Shown: in pieces, positions 1 through 5,876 of the stretch
Numbering within the stretch: position 1 is the first letter of the stretch
Layout: every line of letters begins with the position of its first letter
Source: an uncultured Lachnospiraceae bacterium
GTDB lineage: Bacteria; Bacillota; Clostridia; Lachnospirales; Lachnospiraceae
Direction of reading: 5' to 3'
Assembly: GCA_905193085.1 (NCBI GenBank)
Contig: CAJJNI010000112.1
Span: forward strand, 1-7,813
DNA: 7,813 bases
Translations under genes and position numbers: made by a program
Notes under the pieces: generated by a model
What the model saw: only the letters and a program-made list of their open reading frames with translations
What the model was told of the DNA's origin: nothing
Databases searched by the model: none

Positions 1-10
1 GAATGAAAAT

Positions 11-646
11 ATGACTAAAAAACAATTGGCACTTGAGGTAATTGAACTTTTAAAAAAAGGGTATCCTGACTCGGACTGTACCCTGGACTATGACAGTGCA
101 TGGAAGTTACTGGTCAGCGTCAGACTTGCTGCACAGTGCACAGATAAAAGAGTAAATGTAATAGTTGAAAAATTATATGAAGAATTCCCTGATGTCGATG
201 CACTTGCCAATGCTTCTGTGGAAAGAATCGAAGAAATTGTCAGACCATGTGGGCTTGGTAAGAGCAAGGCAAGGGATATAAGTGCATGTATGAAAATGTT
301 AAAGCAGGATTATAACGGAAAAGTTCCAAATGATTTTAATAAGCTCTTAAAGCTTCCGGGAGTAGGAAGAAAAAGTGCTAATCTGATTATGGGAGATGTG
401 TTTGGAAAACCTGCAATAGTTACAGATACACACTGTATAAGGCTTTGTAACAGAATCGGTTTGGTAGATGGCATAAAAGAGCCTAAGAAAGTTGAGATGG
501 AACTCTGGAAAATAATTCCACCACAAGAAGGAAGTGATTTTTGCCACAGACTGGTTGAACATGGGAGAAAAATATGTACGGCAAGAACAAAACCATATTG
601 TGATAAATGTTGTCTGAACAGCATTTGTAAAAAGAACGACATATAA
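11..646 (+). CDS. nth: Endonuclease III, DNA glycosylase/AP lyase
   Basis: Base-excision repair enzyme that removes oxidised pyrimidines and nicks at the abasic site by beta-elimination. The 211-residue protein matches the usual Nth length of about 210. The helix-hairpin-helix is at residues 115-128 (LPGVGRKSANLIMG), with K121 at the position of the catalytic lysine (K120 in E. coli). The catalytic aspartate is D139 in TDTH, and Q42 lies in the conserved AAQCTD segment. The C-terminal 4Fe-4S ligands are C189, C197, C200 and C206. Their spacing is C-x7-C-x2-C-x5-C, one residue longer in the first interval than the x6 of E. coli, and an extra cysteine (C201) is adjacent. The start is the first in-frame ATG. 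Its promoter and most of its ribosome binding site lie off the left edge. No clear intrinsic terminator follows it. Confidence 0.96.
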   Translation: MTKKQLALEVIELLKKGYPDSDCTLDYDSAWKLLVSVRLAAQCTDKRVNVIVEKLYEEFPDVDALANASVERIEEIVRPCGLGKSKARDISACMKMLKQDYNGKVPNDFNKLLKLPGVGRKSANLIMGDVFGKPAIVTDTHCIRLCNRIGLVDGIKEPKKVEMELWKIIPPQEGSDFCHRLVEHGRKICTARTKPYCDKCCLNSICKKNDI

Positions 647-666
647 AATTTGATAGAAGGTACAAT

Positions 667-746
667 ATGAAAAAAGAAAAAAGTTAAAACTGCTCCCACG
701 GATAATTCTGTTAGAAGTGGTTACAATCAGTAGCAAACAGTCTTGA
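667..746 (+). pseudogene. Possible decayed N-terminal gene fragment with a poly-A frameshift
   Basis: An AGAAGG ribosome-binding-like sequence (655-660) precedes ATG 667, which reads MKKEKS and then stops. The coding tract contains AAAAAAG (677-683). Shifting back one base there opens MKKEKKLKLLPRIILLEVV and continues to a stop at 744-746, 26 residues in all. A lysine-rich head followed by a hydrophobic run resembles the N-terminus of a membrane protein such as a chemotaxis receptor, but it is too short to name. It may be debris of a lost gene, a tiny leader peptide, or chance. Confidence 0.3.
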
Positions 747-772
747 CAGCCTTAAATTTACAGAGATATTAT
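743..772 (+). promoter_or_regulatory. Candidate sigma-A promoter in the nth-dgt gap
   Basis: A perfect -35 hexamer TTGACA (743-748) is followed after 18 bp by TATTAT (767-772), which matches five of six bases of the -10 consensus. Transcription would begin near 779 and give dgt a leader of about 240 nt containing the inverted repeats at 823-912. It could instead drive a short RNA ending in that repeat region. The call rests on the sequence match only. Confidence 0.5.
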
Positions 773-865
773 TAGAATTATAAACAGTTACATATATAAG
801 TGCCAGAAACTTCAGGTTAAGTATGAATTAGGCAAAAAATTCATGAAAAACCAAAGTTTTTGGCA

Positions 866-912
866 TTTATTTTTTGCAGCCGGTTTATAAAAAAATACCT
901 GCAAAAAATAAA
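866..912. repeat. 14-bp perfect inverted repeat upstream of dgt
   Basis: TTTATTTTTTGCAG (866-879) is exactly complementary to positions 899-912, with a 19-nt spacer. An internal copy of the same motif core (GCAAAAAAT) also lies just upstream at 832-840. The arms are mostly A/T with a GCAG/CTGC core next to the loop. No T-tract directly follows the right arm on the plus strand, so it is not a classical terminator. It lies 14 bp before the -35 of the second promoter, where an operator could sit. A regulator site, an RNA hairpin in the dgt leader, or a weak terminator are all possible. Confidence 0.55.
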
Positions 913-926
913 AAATTTAAAGGATT

Positions 927-954
927 TTGTATTTCTTTGTAGAATTAATATAAT
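927..954 (+). promoter_or_regulatory. Candidate weak promoter close to dgt
   Basis: TATAAT (949-954) is a perfect -10. The best -35 is TTGTAT (927-932) with a 16-bp spacer, matching only the TTG of the consensus. Transcription would start near 961, about 57 nt before the dgt start codon. Another TATAAT at 982-987 has no usable -35 at normal spacing. Confidence 0.4.
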
Positions 955-1004
955 TAGAGGTATTTTTGGCAGAAGTAGAAATATAATGTATTTTAAGCAG
1001 TTTT

Positions 1005-1010
1005 AGGAGG
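1005..1010 (+). promoter_or_regulatory. Ribosome binding site of dgt
   Basis: A perfect AGGAGG lies 7 nt before ATG 1018 and fixes the start of dgt. Confidence 0.85.
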
Positions 1011-1017
1011 CAGGCAA

Positions 1018-2025
1018 ATGACAATTCGTCAGATGCAGGAACAGAGAGAATTAGAATACTTAAGTAAATATGCGGCATTTAGTTCTAAATCAAAAGGAAG
1101 AGAAATTGAAGAAGAACAGTGCGATATAAGACCTGTATATCAAAGAGACAGAGACAGAATTTTGCATTGTAAGGCATTTAGAAGATTGAAGTCAAAGACA
1201 CAGGTTTTTTTAACTCCTGTCGGAGACCATTACAGGACGAGACTTACGCATACACTGGAAGTTTCGCAGAATGCAAGGACTATAGCAAAAGCACTAAGAC
1301 TCAATGAAGAATTGGTTGAGGCAATCGCTTTAGGTCATGATTTAGGACATACACCATTTGGACATTCAGGAGAACAGGCATTAAACAGCATATGTAAATT
1401 GGGTTTTTCACATAATAAGCAGAGTGTGCGAATTGTTGAAAAACTTGAAAAAAAAGGCGCAGGACTTAATCTTACATGGGAAGTAAGAGATGGTATTCTA
1501 AATCATCAGACTGCTGGAAATCCGCATACATTGGAAGGAAAAATAGTAAGGCTTTCGGATAAAATTGCATATATCAATCATGATATTGATGATGCAGTCA
1601 GGGCAAAAGTGCTTACAGAAGAAGATATACCTATAGAGTACCGTGAAATATTGGGATTTTCATCAAGAGAAAGACTTAATACACTTATACATGATATTGT
1701 GAAAAACAGTTACGATAAAGATGATATAGTTATGTCAGAATTTGTCTCGCAGGCGATGTCAGATTTAAGAGCATTTATGTTTGAGAGAGTTTATACAAAT
1801 CCACTTGCAAAATGTGAAGAAGGCAAGGCAAAACACCTTCTTATAGAGTTGTATGAGCATTATCTTAATCATATAGATGTGCTTCCACTTGAATTTATTG
1901 ATTTGATGAATAAAGGTGAGCCGAAAGAAAGAGTTGTATGTGATTATATAGCAGGAATGTCAGACCAGTATGCTGTTACAGTATTTAAAAATATATATAT
2001 GCCAAAACAGTGGCTTGTGTACTAG
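1018..2025 (+). CDS. dgt: dGTPase-like HD-domain triphosphohydrolase (type 2)
   Basis: Predicted to hydrolyse dNTPs to the deoxynucleoside and triphosphate, limiting or balancing the dNTP pool. The HD-domain metal ligands are visible: H78 in TRLTHTLEVSQ, H107-D108 in GHDLGHTPFGH (with H111 and H116), and D181 in RLSDKIAYINHD. The N-terminal block RDRDRILHCKAFRRLKSKTQVF (residues 43-64) is typical of the family and contributes to nucleotide binding. At 335 residues it belongs to the short type-2 group rather than the roughly 500-residue E. coli Dgt; substrate range in this group is less certain and may need an activating dNTP. The start is set by a perfect AGGAGG 7 nt upstream. It lies directly before dnaG, which suits a replication-linked role. 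Its TAG stop is shared with the outer end of the palindrome at 2024-2185, so that element abuts or slightly reshaped the gene's 3' end. Confidence 0.93.
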   Translation: MTIRQMQEQRELEYLSKYAAFSSKSKGREIEEEQCDIRPVYQRDRDRILHCKAFRRLKSKTQVFLTPVGDHYRTRLTHTLEVSQNARTIAKALRLNEELVEAIALGHDLGHTPFGHSGEQALNSICKLGFSHNKQSVRIVEKLEKKGAGLNLTWEVRDGILNHQTAGNPHTLEGKIVRLSDKIAYINHDIDDAVRAKVLTEEDIPIEYREILGFSSRERLNTLIHDIVKNSYDKDDIVMSEFVSQAMSDLRAFMFERVYTNPLAKCEEGKAKHLLIELYEHYLNHIDVLPLEFIDLMNKGEPKERVVCDYIAGMSDQYAVTVFKNIYMPKQWLVY

Positions 2026-2185
2026 TATAACGATTTTAAATTAACTACACCATATCACTTGTCTATTTTCCTGATAGCACACATCAAAAATCCTCAGCGT
2101 AGCCCGCTACGCCTACGTTTTTTGACATGCACTCTCAGAAAAATATCCTATGTGAATGGTATAGTTATTTAGAAATCGTTATACT
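2024..2185. repeat. 162-bp long palindromic element, possible MITE or structured-RNA repeat
   Basis: The stretch is an imperfect palindrome centred between 2104 and 2105, so position p pairs with 4209-p along its length. The outer arms AGTATAACGATTT (2024-2036) and 2173-2185 are perfectly complementary over 13 bp. Inner matching blocks are 2042-2053 with 2156-2167, 2064-2074 with 2135-2145, 2084-2090 with 2119-2125, and an apical GCGTAGC/GCTACGC (2097-2103/2106-2112) with a 2-base centre. No open reading frame of note lies inside. Size and terminal inverted repeats fit a miniature inverted-repeat element. TA dinucleotides near the ends (2026-2027, 2182-2183) could be target duplications but are also part of the palindrome, so this is undecided. 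It starts within the dgt stop codon and ends about 50 bp before dnaG. As RNA it would form a long hairpin between the two cistrons. Confidence 0.8.
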
Positions 2186-2217
2186 GGACATTTTTGCCAG
2201 TGAATAATATGAAAGTG

Positions 2218-2230
2218 AAAGGAAAGTGAT
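2218..2230 (+). promoter_or_regulatory. Ribosome binding region of dnaG
   Basis: AAAGGAAAGTGAT resembles the anti-Shine-Dalgarno complement AAGGAGGTGAT with a small irregularity. ATG 2239 is the first possible in-frame start, because an in-frame TGA occurs at 2227-2229 and no start codon lies between. The ATG at 2229 is out of frame. Confidence 0.6.
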
Positions 2231-2238
2231 GGTGCACT

Positions 2239-4014
2239 ATGCATTATCCGGAAGAATTAATAGAAGAAGTCCGTACATCTAATAATATTGTTGATGTGAT
2301 TTCAGGTTATGTTAAATTAAACAGGAAAGGAAGTTCATATTTTGGACTTTGCCCTTTCCATAATGAAAAATCACCTTCATTTTCTGTTTCGCCTAACAAA
2401 CAGATGTATTATTGTTTTGGCTGTCATGCCGGTGGAAATGTAATTACATTTCTTATGGAATATGAGCACTACAGTTTCATAGAAGCAGTGCAGGCTCTTG
2501 CTGACAGAGCAGGAATTAAGCTTCCAGAGGTTCATTATTCCAAAGAAGAACAGGCAAAGGCAGATAAAAAAGCTGCAATTATGGAAATGAATAAGCTTGC
2601 AGCAAATTATTTCTATTCAAGGCTTAAATCAGATGCGGGAAAAAATGGTCTTGAATATTTCAGACAGAGAAAACTTAGTGACGAAACAATAAAACATTTT
2701 GGGCTTGGTTATTCATTACAGTACAGTGATGATTTGTACCGCTATCTTAAGCAGAAAGGATATTCTGATGACATATTAAAAGAATCCGGGCTTATAAGCT
2801 ACAATGAAAAATACGGTCCATCGGATAAATTCTGGAATCGTGTTATGTTTCCTATTATGGATGTTAATAATAAAGTAATAGGTTTTGGCGGAAGAGTAAT
2901 GGGAAAAGGTGAGCCTAAATACTTAAATTCACCTGAAACAATTTGCTTTGACAAAAGTAGAAATTTATATGGGTTAAATTTTGCGAGAATAACCAAAGAA
3001 AAATACATGCTTTTATGCGAAGGGTATATGGATGTTATTGCGATGCATCAGGCAGGCTTTACTAATGCGGTTGCATCTTTGGGAACTGCATTTACAAGTC
3101 AGCATGCAATGCTTCTAAAGCGGTATACTGATGAAGTTATTCTTGTTTACGACAGTGATGAGGCAGGTACAAAAGCCGCGTTGAGGGCTATACCGATGCT
3201 TAGAACTGTAGATATGTCAGTGCGAGTTTTGCGAATGGAGCCATATAAAGACCCTGATGAATTTATCAAAAATCTTGGCGCAGATGAATTTAAGAAAAGA
3301 ATTGAGCAGGCGAAGAACAGCTTTATATTTGAGGTTGAGATGCTCGAAAAAGATTATAATATGTCTGACCCGGAAAGTAAGACAAGGTTTTTTAAAGAAG
3401 TTGCAAAGAAACTTCTTGATTTTAAAGAGGAATTAGAACGCGAGAATTATATACAGACTCTTGCGTCTATTTATAAAATTGATTCAGAAATGTTGCGTTC
3501 TTTGTTAAAATCTGTTAGTATGACACTTTCAGGCACAACTGCACCGATACGGCCAAAGCCGACTGTTTCTAAAAAAGAAAATAAAGAAGACGGAATGCAG
3601 TTGTCCCAGAAATTGTTTTTAACATGGCTTATCGAAGAACCGGCACTGTATGACAAAATAAAGTCATATATAACCCCGAAAGATTTTACTGAAAAATTTT
3701 TCAGGGAAGTTGCAGAAATGCTTTATGAACAATTTGAGAAAGGAGAACTTGATCCGGCAGGCATAATAAGCCGGTTTACGGATGAAGAAGAACAAAGAAA
3801 AGCAGCGGGCATGTTTAATGCAAGCATAAGGCAGTTAGAGACTAAAGAAGAAAAAGAAAAGGCTCTCAATGATACTGTGTACAGATTGAAAGAGAACAGT
3901 ATCAGGTACGCATCTGAACATTTGGAACCGACAGATTTGCAAGGTCTGCAGGAAATTGTTAAAGAGAGAAAAAAATTACAGAATTTAAAGCAGATGCATA
4001 TTTTTATAGATTAA
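2239..4014 (+). CDS. dnaG: DNA primase
   Basis: Synthesises the RNA primers for lagging-strand and initiation synthesis at the replication fork, working with the DnaB-type helicase. The N-terminal CHC2 zinc-binding domain has ligands C38, H41, C59 and C62 (CPFH and YCFGC). The RNA-polymerase core includes the basic block KFWNRVMFPI with GFGGRV. The TOPRIM metal site is E261 with D265 (EGYMD), D305 and D307 (YDSDEAG), and D338 and D340 (DPDEF), matching the E. coli set E265, D269, D309, D311, D345 and D347. A Pro/Lys-rich linker near residues 433-452 leads into a divergent C-terminal helicase-interaction domain. The length of 591 residues is normal and all key residues are present. No convincing promoter is visible between the palindrome and the gene, so it may be read from the dgt promoter or from an unrecognised one. 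Confidence 0.98.
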   Translation: MHYPEELIEEVRTSNNIVDVISGYVKLNRKGSSYFGLCPFHNEKSPSFSVSPNKQMYYCFGCHAGGNVITFLMEYEHYSFIEAVQALADRAGIKLPEVHYSKEEQAKADKKAAIMEMNKLAANYFYSRLKSDAGKNGLEYFRQRKLSDETIKHFGLGYSLQYSDDLYRYLKQKGYSDDILKESGLISYNEKYGPSDKFWNRVMFPIMDVNNKVIGFGGRVMGKGEPKYLNSPETICFDKSRNLYGLNFARITKEKYMLLCEGYMDVIAMHQAGFTNAVASLGTAFTSQHAMLLKRYTDEVILVYDSDEAGTKAALRAIPMLRTVDMSVRVLRMEPYKDPDEFIKNLGADEFKKRIEQAKNSFIFEVEMLEKDYNMSDPESKTRFFKEVAKKLLDFKEELERENYIQTLASIYKIDSEMLRSLLKSVSMTLSGTTAPIRPKPTVSKKENKEDGMQLSQKLFLTWLIEEPALYDKIKSYITPKDFTEKFFREVAEMLYEQFEKGELDPAGIISRFTDEEEQRKAAGMFNASIRQLETKEEKEKALNDTVYRLKENSIRYASEHLEPTDLQGLQEIVKERKKLQNLKQMHIFID

Positions 4015-4047
4015 GGACAAAATAAAAACAGCTTTTGGAAGGATGTT

Positions 4048-5160
4048 GTGAAGATGGACGAGAATACAGTTAAGTTTGAAGAAAAATTAAAAGAGCTTGT
4101 AGAGTTTGCCAAAAGAAAAAAGGGAACTCTTGAAAATCAGAAGATTATGGAGTTTTTTTCCGAGGTTGATTTAGATCCGGATCAGATGGATCATATATAT
4201 GAAGTTCTTGAAAATAATAATATAGATATTACAAGAATTACAGATGACGATGATGATGACCCGGATATTATACTTTCCGAGGAAGATGAGGTTGAAATGG
4301 AAAATATTGACCTCTCAGTTCCTGACGGTATAAGTATCGAAGACCCTGTAAGAATGTATTTAAAAGAAATCGGTAAAGTTCCACTTCTTAGTGCAGAGGA
4401 AGAAATAGAGCTTGCAAGAAGAATGTCAGAAGGCGATGAAGAAGCAAGAAAGAGGTTAGCTGAGGCTAACTTAAGACTTGTTGTAAGTATTGCCAAAAGA
4501 TATGTTGGACGTGGTATGCTTTTTCTTGATTTGATTCAGGAAGGTAACTTAGGTCTTATTAAAGCTGTTGAAAAATTTGATTATACAAAAGGATATAAAT
4601 TCAGTACCTATGCAACATGGTGGATAAGACAGGCTATAACAAGAGCTATTGCTGACCAGGCAAGAACAATCAGAATACCTGTTCATATGGTAGAGACAAT
4701 CAACAAACTTATCAGAGTTTCACGACAGTTACTTCAGGAATTAGGACGCGAACCTACCCCGGAAGAAATTGCAAAAGAAATGAATATGCCTGTTGACAGG
4801 GTAAGAGATATTTTAAAAATTTCACAGGAACCTGTTTCTTTGGAAACACCAATCGGTGAAGAAGAAGACAGTCATTTAGGTGATTTTATACAGGACGATA
4901 ATGTTCCTGTACCTGCTGAGGCAGCAGCTTTTACACTATTAAAAGAGCAGCTTAATGAAGTGCTTGATACTCTTACAGACAGAGAACAGAAAGTGTTAAA
5001 ATTAAGATTTGGTCTTGAAGATGGAAGGTCACGTACACTTGAAGAAGTCGGTAAAGAATTTCAGGTAACAAGAGAGCGAATCAGACAGATAGAAGCTAAA
5101 GCGTTAAGAAAACTCCGTCACCCAAGCAGAAGCCGTAAACTCAAAGACTATCTTGACTAG
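4048..5160 (+). CDS. rpoD: RNA polymerase primary sigma factor (sigma-A/sigma-70)
   Basis: Housekeeping sigma factor that recruits RNA polymerase to TTGACA/TATAAT promoters. Region 1.1 occupies roughly residues 1-85 and ends in an acidic stretch with six consecutive Asp. Region 1.2 begins at D99 (DPVRMYLKEIGK). Region 2 contains the core-binding RLVVSIAKRYVGRGM and the -10 recognition/melting helix YATWWIRQAITRAIADQ (Y188, W191, W192). Region 3 follows, and region 4.2 has its helix-turn-helix at about 330-350 (TLEEVGKEFQVTRERIRQIE), ending KLKDYLD. The 370-residue length fits a Firmicutes SigA, which lacks the large E. coli insert. The start is ambiguous: GTG 4048 is 5 nt after GGAAGG (4037-4042), while ATG 4054, two codons on, is 11 nt away. 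The protein would begin MKMDEN or MDEN. The gene follows dnaG by 33 nt. Confidence 0.98.
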   Translation: MKMDENTVKFEEKLKELVEFAKRKKGTLENQKIMEFFSEVDLDPDQMDHIYEVLENNNIDITRITDDDDDDPDIILSEEDEVEMENIDLSVPDGISIEDPVRMYLKEIGKVPLLSAEEEIELARRMSEGDEEARKRLAEANLRLVVSIAKRYVGRGMLFLDLIQEGNLGLIKAVEKFDYTKGYKFSTYATWWIRQAITRAIADQARTIRIPVHMVETINKLIRVSRQLLQELGREPTPEEIAKEMNMPVDRVRDILKISQEPVSLETPIGEEEDSHLGDFIQDDNVPVPAEAAAFTLLKEQLNEVLDTLTDREQKVLKLRFGLEDGRSRTLEEVGKEFQVTRERIRQIEAKALRKLRHPSRSRKLKDYLD

Positions 5161-5164
5161 GAGA
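5159..5164 (+). promoter_or_regulatory. trmK ribosome binding site overlapping the rpoD stop codon
   Basis: AGGAGA uses the last two bases of the rpoD TAG and lies 4 nt before ATG 5169. Translation of trmK is therefore probably coupled to termination on rpoD. Confidence 0.75.
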
Positions 5165-5168
5165 CACT

Positions 5169-5864
5169 ATGCAGCTTTCAGAGAGATTGAATACAATTTT
5201 AAGTCTTGTTTCTCAGAGCAAATGTGTAGCAGATGTAGGTTGTGACCACGGTTTTGTTTCTATAGAATTAATTAATAGAAAAATAGCTGAAAATGTAATT
5301 GCAATGGATATAAGACAGGGTCCGCTCATGCGAGCACAGGAACATATTATGCAGACCCGCCTTTCTGACAAAATACAGACAAGACTATCAGATGGTGTTG
5401 CTGCCTTAAAGCCGGGCGAAGCAGACAGCCTTATTATAGCTGGTATGGGTGGAAATCTTGTTATACATATTCTGGAAAATGGCAAAGAAACAGTTAAAGA
5501 TATGAAACAATGCATTTTGCAGCCACAGTCTGAAATACAGAAAGTAAGAAAATATCTGAGAGAAAATGATTTTAAAATCATAGAAGAAAAGATGGTGTTT
5601 GAAGATGGAAAATATTATCCTATGATGAAGGCAGTTCCATCTTCAAATATCAGTAAAAATGAAAATAAACTTTATGACCGGTTTGGTGAGTATTTGTTAG
5701 AAACTAAAAATCCGGTTCTGGAAAAATATCTAAAGCATCAGTTAATTAAGAATGAACAGATACTAAAAGGTCTTTTTGAATATGCAGATTCACAAAAGAT
5801 ACGTATAAGTGAATTGACTGAAGATAGAAATTTGATAATGCAGGCTTTGGATTATTGGAAATAG
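5169..5864 (+). CDS. trmK: tRNA (adenine-22-N1)-methyltransferase
   Basis: Class I SAM-dependent methyltransferase of the TrmK (YqfN) family, which methylates N1 of A22 in the D-arm region of bacterial tRNAs in Gram-positive species. The SAM-binding motif I is DVGCDHGFVSIEL (residues 22-34). It is followed by the acidic ribose-binding end of strand 2, AMDIRQGPL (D47), then LSDGVAAL (residues 73-80) and the family signature IIAGMGGNL (residues 89-97). A helical C-terminal tail fills about 160-231. The 231-residue length is normal. The position directly after rpoD, 8 nt away with an overlapping ribosome binding site, matches the sigA-yqfN order of Bacillus subtilis. The yqfO/nif3-type gene that follows it there is absent here; a nucleoside-kinase-family gene takes that place. 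Confidence 0.92.
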   Translation: MQLSERLNTILSLVSQSKCVADVGCDHGFVSIELINRKIAENVIAMDIRQGPLMRAQEHIMQTRLSDKIQTRLSDGVAALKPGEADSLIIAGMGGNLVIHILENGKETVKDMKQCILQPQSEIQKVRKYLRENDFKIIEEKMVFEDGKYYPMMKAVPSSNISKNENKLYDRFGEYLLETKNPVLEKYLKHQLIKNEQILKGLFEYADSQKIRISELTEDRNLIMQALDYWK

Positions 5865-5867
5865 AAG

Positions 5868-5876
5868 AAAGGGTGA
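5868..5876 (+). promoter_or_regulatory. Ribosome binding site that favours the second ATG of the kinase gene
   Basis: AAAGGGTGA matches the Shine-Dalgarno complement well but touches ATG 5877 with no spacer. ATG 5883, two codons later in the same frame, is 6 nt away. The second ATG is therefore the better start. Confidence 0.65.

Larger units (their letters stand above)
647..1017. other. 371-bp A/T-rich intergenic region between nth and dgt
   Basis: No convincing protein gene is present on either strand; antisense frames reaching in from nth look like shadows. The stretch contains a short start-like segment that appears broken by a frameshift (667-746), a consensus-like promoter (743-772), a weaker promoter nearer dgt (927-954), a 7-bp inverted repeat (823-829/838-844) and a 14-bp inverted repeat (866-879/899-912). 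The 9-mer GCAAAAAAT occurs at 832-840 and 901-909, and in reverse complement at 869-877. A/T richness makes small repeats likely by chance, so only the 14-bp repeat and the first promoter stand out. It is most simply read as the dgt promoter and 5' leader plus gene debris. Confidence 0.7.

Noticed and set aside
310..736. Overlapping minus-strand frames (310-699, 347-736, 483-665) opposite nth
   Set aside because: They lie antisense to a clearly conserved gene, have no recognisable motif, and their translations are hydrophobic and Cys/Phe-rich in a way typical of reverse-strand shadows of A/T-rich coding DNA.
966..987. TTGGCA (966-971) with TATAAT (982-987) as a dgt promoter
   Set aside because: The spacer is only 10 bp, too short for a sigma-A promoter.
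2024..2185. The palindrome as a simple intrinsic terminator of dgt
   Set aside because: It is far longer than needed, has no T-run after the outer arm on either strand, and its apex is G/C-rich without a following T-tract; incidental pausing is possible but it lacks terminator form.
2185..2210. TGGACA (2185-2190) with TAATAT (2205-2210) as a dnaG promoter
   Set aside because: The spacer of 14 bp is too short and the -35 is imperfect; no better pair is visible in this gap.
2026..2238. CRISPR array or riboswitch in the dgt-dnaG gap
   Set aside because: There are no regularly spaced direct repeats, and I recognise no conserved aptamer core; the structure is a single long inverted repeat.
4230..4262. 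GAT/GAC run in rpoD as a microsatellite or frameshift site
   Set aside because: It encodes an acidic stretch at the end of sigma region 1.1, the frame is intact on both sides, and such acidic tracts are common there.
4191..4496. Minus-strand frame opposite rpoD with a serine/isoleucine-rich translation
   Set aside because: It is the complement of the acidic Asp/Glu codons of sigma region 1; the low-complexity product has no start signal or family match.
5213..5581. Minus-strand frame of 122 residues opposite trmK
   Set aside because: It lies wholly within the methyltransferase gene, with no ribosome binding site or known motif; a shadow frame.
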